NCBI GenBank assembly: GCA_013398055.1
Contig: VZRS01002385.1
Span: 411,314 to 475,313 of the forward strand
DNA: 64,000 nucleotides
Reading direction: 5' to 3'
Source: Ifrita kowaldi
Lineage: Eukaryota; Chordata; Aves; Passeriformes; Cinclosomatidae
Positions 12,601 through 24,013 of this stretch are shown in pieces. The notes beneath the pieces are model-generated. The model did no database searches and had not been told where the DNA came from. It saw nothing but the letters and a program-made list of their open reading frames with translations. Numbering within the stretch: the stretch's first letter is position 1; every line of letters starts with the position of its first letter. A program made the position numbers and the translations under genes.

Positions 12601-15160
12601 GCCTATAAGGGCAAGATTGTGATGGTTTTATATGGACCTTGGTAAGAATGTTACTCCGCAGATGATCTAACTTATGTAAAAAGTCAAGGTAAACACAGTA
12701 TGGTTCTTAAATTCATAGACACTCTTCAGGAAATCTCCAGGATATTTTTGAGCGTATACAGCATTTTTTTTTACATATATTGGGGGCAGTATTCTATAGA
12801 AAACATGTGAAAAATGTAACTCCATTATGTGGTCAACCAACTATTAACCTGACATACAGTAATAATATTAATACAGCATCATGTTGAAGAATTATCCTTG
12901 CTTGTACAGCTTCTTAAAATGAATCTGAGATGATCCTGACACTTAGGGATCAATTGTCTAGCCATTATTCCGCCTTACCACCTCATCTTCCTAGAAGAAT
13001 CTGTTATCACTGTAAAAAGTTAAAGTTTAACGCTCCTAGCCTGTATATGATGTACCTTACCTGCTCAAGTGTTTGCGTATTTTTTGGTTTCTGTTTTAAC
13101 TCACAACTATTTTCCTCTTTTCTTTTCATTAAGATTTTGTCCACAAACTGTTTTAAGAATGCTGTCTCTCTGCTGGCTGCTGTGCTTTGAAATATTTCAA
13201 TAGCTATTCAGCCCTCCTGTAATGCACAGACCCCCAGATTCTTATTAATTAAATAATGAGTAGAAAGATTAAATGAATGGACGAAGAGCAGAAATAGAAT
13301 TTGAAACTGAGGTCAGATATAAAAAGAAGCAAGTTCAGAGGAGATTCCCTGGTAGGCAGAACGTGTGGATGTCTTTACAAATAAGTGTGTGGTACTATCC
13401 CTGTCTTTTTCCCCTTTAAAGTAACTTGTTTATTGTGGAGAATTACCCCTTTGTTCAGTTTCCCCTGCTACACTGAAGACAGGGGATGACATTCTCAGAA
13501 TATTCAACAAAATGCATGACAACTCAAGCTGCATTACCCAGTGCGTGCTTGCTTTGAGTTCATCACTATTGGAGGCAAAAACATTTCCTTATCCTATTGT
13601 AATTTTATATGAAAGCTAATTGGTTTTGCCCTATAAGGAAGACTTCAGATGATTTCTTTCGCTGTTGAAAAGAAGTAGTTAATTATAAATTTGATATTGT
13701 CACTCAGCAGAAGATAAAACTAAATCTGTCATCTTGAATGACTGCTTTCCTATCACACATGAAAGCAAGCAAGAGAGAAAAAGAGCTGTTTGCACAGCAG
13801 TAGTCCATTTGAGAAGAAAAAAGAAGAACTCGGCTTCAGTAAAGGTATGTCAAACAGCAACACCAGGAGGCATTTTCAAGCATCCCAAATGAAAGAAAAG
13901 GGAGACCCCAAACTGATGTAGGCAACATTGCCATAAGCACAATTAGTACAGCTGAATCAATACTAGAGAAATGTACCTTCAGGCCTTGGTTGCTCAAAAG
14001 CTTTGAACCATGAGAAAGGTTCTGTACTGGGAACAAAAACATGGCTTATCAAAATTTCAGTAGGACAATATAAGTGCTACAGTCAGGGCTTTTCATTCCT
14101 TGTATTTTCAATTTTTGCTACTGTCACAAGAATATTTCTTTCAATATTAACCTTAAATGAGCAATCCAGCTGCAGATCAAAATATATATAACAATGTCCC
14201 CACCTCCCACAGTCTACTTTATTTTTGACTCAGATCTGTCAATGAATGGGAACGTCTTTATTTTGTAGTTAATGCATGGTCTATTCTCCGTGACAACACC
14301 TGCAGCAAAAATTAATTCTTATTTTATACTAAATATGCTCATTATTTCAGGATTTTATTGGAATAAAACCTCTGAGGTTTAAATAGATAAATGTGTAAAA
14401 TTTTGTTGTTCCTTCCATAAAAAACGTAAATATTTTTGTGAATTTATTTATTTATTTATTTAAAATGGTTTTTTCTAAGCATGAACAGAATAGGTCATAT
14501 CATGCAACAGATTAATCTGCGCTCATCCAGGATGTATTCGTGCCTAGCTTTTGTGATTTGTGTTGCTTGAAGAGATTGTGCAGAGCAATATTCATTGCTT
14601 AGAGATTGGAAGAGACTGAAAGCTCATCTTGGGGAAAACTCCCCTGTGGAAAGGTTCTTGAAAACCTGTCTCAGTCTGAGCAGTTCTGAAGACAAAGGGA
14701 AAAAAGTGGTCCCTCAAAATATTTTTGAATCGGCAAAAATAGTTGCCTTTGATAAAGTTGCTTAGAACCCTTGCAGTGGTACAAGAATGAGAGAAATTTT
14801 GAAGGTTGTCAGTTGAAAATAACTTGTGGAAAATGTGTATTTGGGGAACGTGTATTCATGGAAGCATCGAATACTATATTAATGCTCTAAAATTACTTCT
14901 ATGTGTGGAAAACCAATGTTTTCCTTAGAGAGGCAAATCTATTTTCATACAAGATAATAGAAATTAAAGGTGAAAAAAACTTCATTAGATCATTATATCT
15001 GTGCCCTTCCAATTAAGTTATTTTATAAGGTTGTAGACCGAGTTTTCTGAAAGACAGCAATTTTATTCCCACGTATTTTACCTAAAAATTGAATTTTATA
15101 TTAGCAATGGCACTTTATGTAGTAGTGCCTTTCTGCAAAATAATAACTTCCTTTAATCTT
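12601..15160. other. Unannotated non-coding stretch
   Basis: No gene recognised. A (TTTA)n tract lies at 14443-14462. The part around 13560-13760 is AT-rich with TTAATTA-like cores and might be regulatory, but nothing firm supports that. Confidence 0.5.
14443..14462. repeat. (TTTA)n microsatellite
   Basis: About five TTTA units in an AT-rich context. Confidence 0.85.
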
Positions 15161-15590
15161 TCTAGGTGATGGCAATCACTAGCCATCCATGCAAATAATT
15201 TTTTGGGCATGCTGCATATACATGGGTAACATGTGGAAGACAAGTCTAAAAATACAATCCAGTGTCCTTTCTGGTTTTGACTTCTGTGAATCTGACTTTC
15301 TGATGAAAGAAACCCAGACATCTATGTACAAGCAGAAGGAAGCTGTGGTATCTGCGCAGTATTCTAAAAAGAAATTATTTAGTCAAAGTTACTGTAAAGT
15401 TATTAATGATACAGGAAAACTCTGTTCCTGCCACTGGTCTTACAGCAAGCTGAGTGGTTAGTTAAGGTATGGATAATAGCCCTGGCTATTTTTTCGTGTG
15501 TGTGTGTGTGTGTATTTTTCTCTATTTGCTCGTTCAAAAGTGGGCTTCTGTTCTTCAACAGGTAAGTTTATCACAAAAAATAAAATAAAA
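15161..15590. repeat. Duplicated segment A, copy 1 (ends at an N)
   Basis: This 430-bp segment recurs at 16896-17325 with a constant offset of 1735. The differences I saw are C/T at 15296/17031 and GG/TC at 15561-15562/17296-17297. It ends abruptly at the N at 15591, whereas copy 2 begins right after the N at 16895. It includes a (GT)n tract at 15496-15513. The 90-codon open frame it carries is identical in both copies, has no recognisable domain, and is probably chance. The arrangement fits allelic contigs placed side by side. Confidence 0.9.
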
Positions 15591-15591
15591 N
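15591..15591. other. Single-N contig junction
   Basis: An isolated N where sequence context changes abruptly. The sequence before it continues without a break in the second copy at 17326, so the true neighbour of 15590 is not 15592. Confidence 0.85.
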
Positions 15592-15944
15592 TTGGTTGCG
15601 TGGGGAGCTGTGCTGTATGTGCTGCTTGGACACCAGAAGGATTGCAACCCTATAAACGCTGTTTTGTGCACCAGAAACCAAATCCTTTTGAAATATCTTA
15701 TGCACCTCTTCTATTTTAATTAGCACATCTGAGATTAGCTAAGAGATCTCCAATAGCTTCAGCACATCATTTATGCATCTCATAGTACATTTCAGCAAAC
15801 AGTTTTCAGGTTCTTTAAAGGAGAAATCAGTGCCAGTGACACAGCCTAGGATAAAGCTGAGATTTAACTCTGGTATCCTCAGAGCTTGTATCATCCCTCA
15901 CATCTGAGGAAAGTGCATGTTGCCGATCCAAAATACTGATGTAC
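15592..15944. other. Unannotated contig start upstream of CR1
   Basis: About 350 bp present only once. It lies between the N at 15591 and the start of recognisable CR1. No gene or repeat identified. Confidence 0.5.
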
Positions 15945-16838
15945 AGTTTCACCAAGTATGCAAGCCTGCAGATGACACCAAGTTGGGTAGTGCAGTTGAC
16001 ACTCCTGAGGGACAGGATGCCATCCAGAGGGCCCTGGACAAGCTTGCCAAGTGGCCCATGGGAATCTCACAAGGTTTAGTAAGGCCAGGTGCTGGTGCTG
16101 CACCTGGGTCAGGGCAACCCCTGGTGCCAGCCCAGGCTGGGGATGAACAGATGGAGAGCAGCCCTGCCCAGAAGGACTTGGGGGTGCTGGGGGTGAGAGC
16201 TGGACATGAGCCAGCCATGGGCACTCCCAGCCCAGAAAGCCAAGGGTGTCCTGGGCTGCATCCAAAGCCCCGTGGGCAGCAGGGGAGGGAGGGGATTCTG
16301 CCCCTCTGCCCTGCTCTGGTGAGACCCCACCTGCAGAGCTGCCTCCAGCTCTGGGGTCCCAGCACAGGAAGGACATGGAGCTGTTGGAGAGTCCAGAGGA
16401 GGCACCAAGGTGATCAGAGGGCTGGAGCAGCTCTGTTATGAGGAAAGGCTGAGAGAATTGGGGTTGTTCAGCCTGGAGAAGAGAAGCTTTGAGGTGACCT
16501 AATTGTGGCTTTCCTGGCCCTGAAGGGATCCCACAAGAAAGAGAGAGATTTTTTACAAGAGCATGAAGTGACAGGATAAAGAAAAATGCTTCAAACTGAC
16601 AGAGAGTAGGTTTGGATCAGACATTTGGAGAAAACTTTTTTCCTGTGAGGGTGTTGAGGCCCTGGCACAGGTAGCCCAGAGAAGCTGTGGATGCCCCATC
16701 CCTGGCATAGTTCATGACTAGGCTGGATGGACCTCTGAGCAACCTGGTCTAGTGAAAGGTGTCCCTGCCCGTAGCAGGGTTGTTGGAACTGAATCTTTCA
16801 TGTCCCTTCTAATCCAGGCCATTCTATGTTTCTATGAG
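15945..16838 (+). mobile_element. CR1 LINE 3' fragment, copy 1
   Basis: A 5'-truncated CR1 retrotransposon in sense orientation. The open frame from 15917 reads the C-terminal part of the CR1 reverse-transcriptase ORF. ADDTKL lies at residues 18-23, followed by VDTPEG, then ESSPAQKDLGVL near residues 80-91, and ALVRPHL at residues 133-139 followed by a WGP motif. A small deletion near residues 48-55 and later frameshifts break the ORF, so it is dead. The 3' UTR runs through the typical GAGGCCCTGGCACAGG and CATCCCTGGCATAG blocks. It ends in the CR1 terminus ATTCTATG-TTTCTATGAG, a degenerate form of the ATTCTATGA 3' repeat. It is far less decayed than the copy at 3.2-4.2 kb. The long antisense open frames across it are shadows. 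Confidence 0.93.
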
Positions 16839-16894
16839 TGCCACTAAGACACTGCATGGGGGGAGCCAGTCCAAGCCCCTCTCCTGGCACATAT
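16157..16894. repeat. Duplicated segment C, copy 1 (ends at an N)
   Basis: This 738-bp segment recurs at 17991-18728 with a constant offset of 1834. One clear difference is T/C at 16312/18146. It covers most of the CR1 fragment plus 56 bp of unique 3' flank. Because the unique flank is duplicated too, this is not an independent CR1 insertion. It ends exactly at the N at 16895. Confidence 0.9.
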
Positions 16895-16895
16895 N
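16895..16895. other. Single-N contig junction
   Basis: It separates the end of segment C copy 1 from the start of segment A copy 2. Both sides have their continuation elsewhere in the window (18729 onward on the left, sequence before 15161 on the right). Confidence 0.85.
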
Positions 16896-17325
16896 TCTAG
16901 GTGATGGCAATCACTAGCCATCCATGCAAATAATTTTTTGGGCATGCTGCATATACATGGGTAACATGTGGAAGACAAGTCTAAAAATACAATCCAGTGT
17001 CCTTTCTGGTTTTGACTTCTGTGAATCTGATTTTCTGATGAAAGAAACCCAGACATCTATGTACAAGCAGAAGGAAGCTGTGGTATCTGCGCAGTATTCT
17101 AAAAAGAAATTATTTAGTCAAAGTTACTGTAAAGTTATTAATGATACAGGAAAACTCTGTTCCTGCCACTGGTCTTACAGCAAGCTGAGTGGTTAGTTAA
17201 GGTATGGATAATAGCCCTGGCTATTTTTTCGTGTGTGTGTGTGTGTGTATTTTTCTCTATTTGCTCGTTCAAAAGTGGGCTTCTGTTCTTCAACATCTAA
17301 GTTTATCACAAAAAATAAAATAAAA
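16896..17325. repeat. Duplicated segment A, copy 2
   Basis: Second copy of 15161-15590, including the (GT)n tract at 17231-17248. Here the sequence continues past the duplication into 17326 onward, so this is the copy that carries the genuine right-hand flank. Confidence 0.9.
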
Positions 17326-17989
17326 ACCCAGCAATGAACCAGCTAACCAAAAAACATACTAAAAAAATTAAATCAAACCAAAACAGAACACTACTATTCA
17401 ATTGAGGAAGTAAATTCAAAGTTGTGTAAAATTATCTCATTGTGTCTGAATGGCTTTCTATGTCCACTTGTGACATCCTCAGTACAGCGTGTTATTATTT
17501 CTTCTTTGGGAGCTGGAGTACATTGTACTTAAAGACATTCAGCAAAAGCAGGGTAGCTGCTATAATTTGGGTTGGTTTCGTGATACAATTCCCAACCTAA
17601 GTATTTAACAGGGTGCATACATTTTTAGGACACAAAATCTATCTTTTTCTCCATTTTATACTTGTTTTTCTGTACGGGTTAAGGATTTCTTCTAAAAGGG
17701 GTTGTATGTTTTAGGCTATTTCTCCCCCAGAACTCTAGTTTAATGGGTTATTTGTGAAGCATGTAACTATTCAACCTTTACAGTACCATTAAATCAGGTG
17801 TGCATGTAGGCTGGGAGCCGTAGCAAGCAGCAAAAGAAGAAAAGGTCTTTTGTGTGCTATTAAAACATCTCTGAGAGTTTAACACTCCACACCCTGTTTT
17901 AGTGTTGATATCGAACATTGTTTCTAGGAGAAAAAAATAGAAGATTTTGATAACCTTTCCCTCCCTGCCCCCACTCCCCCCCCCCACCT
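17326..17989. other. Unannotated stretch ending in a poly-C tract
   Basis: Single-copy sequence following segment A. It ends in a C-rich run (about 17966-17989) immediately before the N at 17990. Low-complexity C runs are a common reason for a contig to end. No gene recognised. Confidence 0.6.
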
Positions 17990-17990
17990 N
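17990..17990. other. Single-N contig junction
   Basis: It lies between the poly-C tract and the start of segment C copy 2, which begins in the middle of the CR1 element. Confidence 0.85.
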
Positions 17991-18672
17991 AGCAGCCCTG
18001 CCCAGAAGGACTTGGGGGTGCTGGGGGTGAGAGCTGGACATGAGCCAGCCATGGGCACTCCCAGCCCAGAAAGCCAAGGGTGTCCTGGGCTGCATCCAAA
18101 GCCCCGTGGGCAGCAGGGGAGGGAGGGGATTCTGCCCCTCTGCCCCGCTCTGGTGAGACCCCACCTGCAGAGCTGCCTCCAGCTCTGGGGTCCCAGCACA
18201 GGAAGGACATGGAGCTGTTGGAGAGTCCAGAGGAGGCACCAAGGTGATCAGAGGGCTGGAGCAGCTCTGTTATGAGGAAAGGCTGAGAGAATTGGGGTTG
18301 TTCAGCCTGGAGAAGAGAAGCTTTGAGGTGACCTAATTGTGGCTTTCCTGGCCCTGAAGGGATCCCACAAGAAAGAGAGAGATTTTTTACAAGAGCATGA
18401 AGTGACAGGATAAAGAAAAATGCTTCAAACTGACAGAGAGTAGGTTTGGATCAGACATTTGGAGAAAACTTTTTTCCTGTGAGGGTGTTGAGGCCCTGGC
18501 ACAGGTAGCCCAGAGAAGCTGTGGATGCCCCATCCCTGGCATAGTTCATGACTAGGCTGGATGGACCTCTGAGCAACCTGGTCTAGTGAAAGGTGTCCCT
18601 GCCCGTAGCAGGGTTGTTGGAACTGAATCTTTCATGTCCCTTCTAATCCAGGCCATTCTATGTTTCTATGAG
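17991..18672 (+). mobile_element. CR1 LINE 3' fragment, copy 2 (same insertion)
   Basis: This is the same CR1 insertion as at 15945-16838, truncated at the N so that it starts inside the reverse-transcriptase remnant (equivalent to 16157). It runs to the same degenerate ATTCTATG-type 3' terminus. Shared unique 3' flank to 18728 shows that both copies represent one locus. Genomic sequence then continues normally at 18729. Confidence 0.9.
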
Positions 18673-18728
18673 TGCCACTAAGACACTGCATGGGGGGAGC
18701 CAGTCCAAGCCCCTCTCCTGGCACATAT
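17991..18728. repeat. Duplicated segment C, copy 2
   Basis: Second copy of 16157-16894. It continues into single-copy DNA at 18729, so it carries the true right-hand flank. Confidence 0.9.
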
Positions 18729-21632
18729 CAATTTATGTTGTCTCTTCTGACATTAGCAGCAATATTCTAGCTTTATGCCATTAAAAAGGAAAACGTAGTC
18801 TCTCAAACTTTGTACAAAGACAGAAGTACTTGTCAAAATGGGTTCTGAGGTACTGTATAATTACTACGTACTAAGGCCTGAGTAATCTCATAGTTCATTT
18901 CTCTGCTTATGCCATGTGATCTGGCACAATGATATAATCCATATCAGGATTTAACAGTTGGTTTGACAGAGAAGATTTTGCCATCAGAGCCAAACATTTT
19001 CCTTCTAGAGTTAAAATGCAGGAGATAAACAAAGGCTGACTGTTTTTCCTCATCCAAAATGAAACTAGAGTTCTCATAGAGTAAACAGAATCTAATTTGA
19101 AGCTTATTTCTTTGCTTCATGTTGAAACATAGTAGGTTGGCTATATGGCCTGAGTAATTTTATTTTGTGTTATTAAAGTGATGCTATTATAGTCAGCTAG
19201 TACTCACCCAGCTATAGAGACATTTCTCCATGCCATTGTGTCTGGATTTAGCTCTTCTGACCTTTATAGGCTATATAACAGAGAGAGAAAGCTTGAGAGA
19301 CATATCTTATTGTGTCAGACAATATATACAGTAAAGACAAGCTGCAAAGAGCCACCGTTTCATAGCATAAATCTCTTTTGCCTCAGTCAGGTTGGAAATG
19401 CTCAATAATTCACAGGAACAACCTTTAATTTACTGTTCTCCCTGGATACCACTGAGGGCTGGTAGGAGGGAAAAAACTCATTACAAAAAGCATCTTTTCT
19501 CTATTGGAGAACAAAGATGAGAGCCAAAAGATGCCAAGGATTGGTTATCACTTCTCAATTGCTTATCTCTTGAAAACTGAGCTTAAATCTCTTTGTAAAT
19601 TATTGTTTAAGGATATGCTAGCAATTTCTTTAATTTTGTAGTAGGAAGAAAACAAAATTGGAGACATGGTTAAATTAATTTAAGCTGCTACTGCTTGTTT
19701 TAATATCAGTAAGCTCTGAGGATATACTTTTTCCCTGTCAGACAAAATGCCTCATTCTGCTCAGGTTCTGAGGTTCCTCTATAAGCCACAAATAAAATTT
19801 TGCAGGATAAAAGATAATTTGCAAAGCTTTTTCACAAGTCTTGGGAAACTTGTTTGTTCTCTTTGTGCACTGGAAGATTTGCTTATTTCTCAGGTGGAAA
19901 GAAGGAAAGGGAAAGCACAAAAATGTCAAATATGGGGAAAATGAAAGCAATATAAACTGCTGTGTCTTTTCTGTCAAGCAAAAATACTATTTATTTTGTA
20001 TTTACTTCCTCTCCTGCTATGGTAAGTTTCTTGTTTTTAGTGACATCAGGTGCATTTGACATTGTTTAGGAGATGGAGGCATGATTGCCAGTGTTAAAGC
20101 CCTGTGTTTTTCAGTGCAGCTAGCAATGAATATCTGTAGTGTTTAGGAATACTTCAGTTACTGCAGGTTCCCTGGGCTTTATTGAAAAAAACACACACAG
20201 CCAAAACAGAGAAATTTGCACAGCATGAACAAAGACAGCAGAGGTGGAAAGCACACTGCTTCAGACCATGGCTTCTGGTTGCTCAGAGTCTCATTCACAA
20301 TGCTGTGCCCTTCCTTGAATAGAAAGTCATTTCTCAGTTCTTAAGAAGAAAGGCTTTTCCTAAATAAATGCTTAGCATGATATTTCAGAGACATTCTGAG
20401 AGTTCCCAGAGTGTTTCAGGTAACAGACACTTGAAGAAAAGCATCAAATAGTGTATTTGTAATCCCTAAGTTGTCTGAAAGGACATTAGAACTGGACTGG
20501 AGTGTACAGAACAGAGAGAGGTGAAACAGCAAGCAATATCCGAGACAGTCTTGCTCTGATCTTCCTCTTTCATGTAAGAAGTGTAACCTCAAAATCATCA
20601 TATTTTTTCCATTGTCAAAGGAGTTTCCTTTTTATTAGAGACAATTCACTGAACACCTTAGTAGGGAAAGTCTTTAATCTGAAGATCTGAAATAGAAACA
20701 TTTGGAATTTGTCTCCTTTAGATCAGTAATGTGTTAGGATTTCACTAGTACTGTACATACCCTGTTCACAGTTAGTAGAGTTAATGAAGCTTTTGTTTTA
20801 TACATTTTTGGTGATATTTTTATTCCAATAGTTAACAATTCCATTCTATGTTTTTAGTATACGTTTTTAGTTTTATTTGGATAAAATTTAAATTTGCTTC
20901 ATTTGGATAATATTAATTTCAATTTTCAGTCTTTCTATTTTTGCTTATGCTGGAAGGAGTTGTTGAACACCCAGTCTGCTTCTTAGTTCTCAGGCCTTTG
21001 TGAAAATTTTATTAATATGGCCTTGCTACAACATATAACACTGTTGTCATTGTAACTATCTCTAGATGTACTGGCAGGGGATTTAAGTCCTATTTCACCT
21101 TGTCTTTGGTATTTCAGATTATTATGGTAACTGGGTCTGTCTATACTTAAATGAAAACAGAGAATTCCACACGGTGTGAGCAATAGATTTAGGTTGTCAC
21201 ACATGTTTTAACTGACAAAGGGATGCTGAGGCAACGTTTTCAAAATTAGGGTGCTGATACTTTTTCATAAACAGAAAGTACAAGTATTATTTAATTACTA
21301 AACCATAGTTGCTGCTGCTGTTATTATTGCTGCTGCTATTGTTGCTGTTATTTTGAAGATTCTTGCACAATGAGTGAAATTACTGTTATACCACTGTTTA
21401 CCTGGCCTTGAATCTTTACTCTGAGTGGAGTTCCAGTGATATGAGTGATACGATGTCCAGACCTCGTGGAAGTATTGCCTGACTTTCTAAGTACTTTTTT
21501 CCAACTGATTCAAAAATTTAGATGCATCACAGATGGTGCATCACACAAACTCACCTTTCTTCTTCTTCAAAGGACTTGGAAGCAATAACAGGTTATGTTG
21601 AGTTGTGCTAGGAAAAGCTGCTGCCTGCAGTC
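18729..21632. other. Unannotated non-coding stretch
   Basis: No gene, RNA or mobile element recognised. It contains a compound trinucleotide tract at 21308-21354. Open frames are all under about 80 codons and unconvincing. Confidence 0.5.
21308..21354. repeat. Compound GCT/GTT/ATT trinucleotide microsatellite
   Basis: Interleaved GCT, GTT and ATT units, imperfect. It is not within any believable reading frame. Confidence 0.8.
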
Positions 21633-21858
21633 ATCATAGAAACCTTGAATCAAATGTTGGAAAAGACCCTTAAGACCACTGAGTACAGCTGTTAACTCAG
21701 TACTTCTAAATCCATCACTAAACCATGTCCCTAAGCACCGCATCTCTGGGTCTTTAAGTACCCCCAAGAGCAGTGACTCAACTTCCCTGGACAGCCTGTT
21801 CCACTACTTGACAACTATTTTGGTGAGGAAATTTTTCCTAATACGCAATCCAAGCCTT
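21633..21858 (-). mobile_element. CR1 LINE 3' end fragment, antisense
   Basis: It begins with TCATCATAGAAACC, a degenerate reverse complement of the CR1 3' terminal repeat. The family's antisense 3' UTR blocks follow in order: GTTGGAAAAGACCCTTAAGA, CCACTAAACCATGTCCCTAA, CTTCCCTGGACAGCCTGTTC and a GAAATTTTTCCTAAT block. Only the last 200 bp or so are present, the usual 5' truncation. Divergence is moderate. Confidence 0.88.
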
Positions 21859-23587
21859 CCCTGTCACGCAGGCAGGCTTAATAAACACCCTTCCTGCTGC
21901 TGTCACTGGCATAGGGATTCAGAGCGGGTATTCCTGCCATGTTGCTGTCCTGAGGAAGAGTAGGGAGTCTGCCTAAATTATGTACTAGCTCTTCGAGCTG
22001 CCTGGGTATTTTATACCTCACAGTGACAGAACATAAAGTTTCTTCTTGCTCTTGAAGTGCATTACTGCTTTTCTGACACACTTTTATGTTGAGGGCACTG
22101 TTATCTGAGCAGGTTTTGAGCAGAGCTTTTCATTTTCCCAGGTCATACAGGTTGGTAGGCATTTATAACGGAGTGGTAGAAACAGGAGAGAGGGTTGTTT
22201 TGAAGCATCGTGGTAGAGAGAAGATTTGCATTTGTCTGGCAAATGTCATCTTTAAGCAGCTGTGTGTCAGCATGACTGTGCTGGGCTGTGTTAGCACAAT
22301 GCCACAGTGTCATCCTGCCTTGTATCACGTGGTAACTTTTTATGATAATATATTTATGTAAGTGGATAAAATTAGAGCTACCATTAGTAACAACTTGGGA
22401 TTGCCTAGATTTGCATTTTTTAAATCTTTTTTTTATATATATTATGCAGTTTATTATTCCTCCTACATATGACATTAAAAGTAATGGATAAAATTTTATT
22501 ATCAGCAATGTAATGCTATGTTGCTTTACATTATAACTGTTATGTTGTTGCAATACTGAAAAGGGTTATTTTAAAAAGTAAAACTATATTGCTACAACTT
22601 AAAATCATAGTAAGTGTATCTATACAAAAACCTGGCATTTTTTAGTGAGAAAACATCATACGAATTAATGTCAGGTCTTGTTTACTTCTGTTATAAAAAC
22701 GTCCTTCAATTTGTTTTAGTAATAAGGACCAAGAACTGTGGAGATTCCAGATGTTATTACCTTTCATTAAAATGTATATATATAAGTAGTGAATACTGGT
22801 AAATGAAAGAAGTCTTTAAAGTATCATTTTTTAACCTGAGAGAGATGCCTAGGTAGGAAATGCCTCGCGTGTAGTATTGTCCCATGATCCTGTTATGAGA
22901 ACAAATTTCTGTTGAGACTAGTGGTATGGTGGGCACACATCTGTGTCATCGGAGCTATGGCCTCAGATTCACTGCACAGGTGAGGCTAGATGCAGGTCCA
23001 TCAGAGCTTGAGCATCCACCCCAGTGGAAAATATACACAGCTGGATGCAGCACAGCCCAGCACAGCTCCCCTCCTGTCCTGTGTCCCTGCGTGCCAGACT
23101 CATCTGGCTGCTGGATCTATTGTCTTTTGACTCACTTTCTCTACTCTGCTGGGTCCATGCATATTAAGTGAGTTTTGACACATCTGAATCTATGGTAAGG
23201 AAAGGAATATAAATCTTTAAAATGTAATCCCCACCCAGTTCCTTAGCTAGACACCTTTTTTTTGCTGTTCTTCACTGCTTGTGGGTTTGATGCATGCAGA
23301 TATTTTAAAAGTATGCAGGCATATCTGAGTGTGATACATGAGTCTGCAGCTAATGGCCATGTAGATTGTGATGGAAATTTTCCATGGAATATCCGGTCAA
23401 ATGAATGCTATCACATTCATTGTATGTTTCTTTCATGAAAGAAAGGTGTCCATTTTTACTATTTTTATCTGATGATACCTATTTCTCCCACCTTATATTG
23501 TTGTTGGGTTTAGAGGCTTAGACAAAAAATAAGTTATAAAAATTTAAATTCACATCCCTATAGAGAGTTCATATTACCCCTGAGATC
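21859..23587. other. Unannotated non-coding stretch
   Basis: No gene recognised. The open frame at 22086-22361 (91 codons) and its 136-codon antisense partner have no family signature. The slightly GC-richer segment near 22930-23160 was not identified. Confidence 0.5.
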
Positions 23588-23652
23588 TGACATGAGAGTT
23601 TGCGTTGCGGTGGCTCAGCCCGCAGAGTTGATCTCGTGGGTCCACTTCCCCT

Positions 23653-23666
23653 CTCGCTATAGCGAG
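23653..23666. repeat. Perfect 14-bp palindrome in LTR
   Basis: CTCGCTATAGCGAG is its own reverse complement. Flanking CCCC and GGGG extend it after one mismatch on each side. It sits near the 5' end of the LTR and could form a hairpin or be a dimeric protein-binding site. Confidence 0.85.
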
Positions 23667-24005
23667 GGGGAAGAAAGCTCCATCGCGGACCCCGAGGCAG
23701 GCACGTCAATCTAGAAGCCCTGCGCTGTAGGCGTCTCCAAGAGGTTGCGCCCTCCCTCGTTCTGGCTGGTTCTGGAAGGTTCTGTTGTCCTTGGTTCCCG
23801 ATTGGTTAATTAGTTGACGCATATTTATGTACCCTGTTTTACTATGTAATTATGTTCTGGAAAGTTCTCCCCTTCTCGTTTCCTCATTGGTCGTTGCATT
23901 GTTGTCCCGCCTTCTGTGAGTTTCATTGGTTATCTGTCACCTTCCCTCAAGCTGTAATTGGCTGGTTGTTTTCTCCGCCTTAACTCCGCCCTGAGATCCT
24001 CCCCT

Positions 24006-24013
24006 GTATAAAA
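24006..24013 (+). promoter_or_regulatory. LTR TATA box
   Basis: GTATAAAA lies about 60 bp upstream of the AATAAA in the LTR and downstream of the CCAAT-box array, as expected for the U3 promoter of a retroviral LTR. Whether it is still active is unknown. Confidence 0.65.

Noticed and set aside
15891..16441. Long overlapping open frames on both strands (up to 174 codons)
   Set aside because: The sense frame is the decayed CR1 reverse-transcriptase end, and the antisense frames are shadows of its GC-rich sequence.
17778..18275. 154-codon antisense frame and companions
   Set aside because: They read through an N and the antisense of the duplicated CR1 fragment, so they are artificial.
22143..22553. 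136-codon antisense open frame
   Set aside because: AT-rich composition gives Ile/Asn/Lys-rich sequence with no motif. An overlapping sense frame is equally unsupported.
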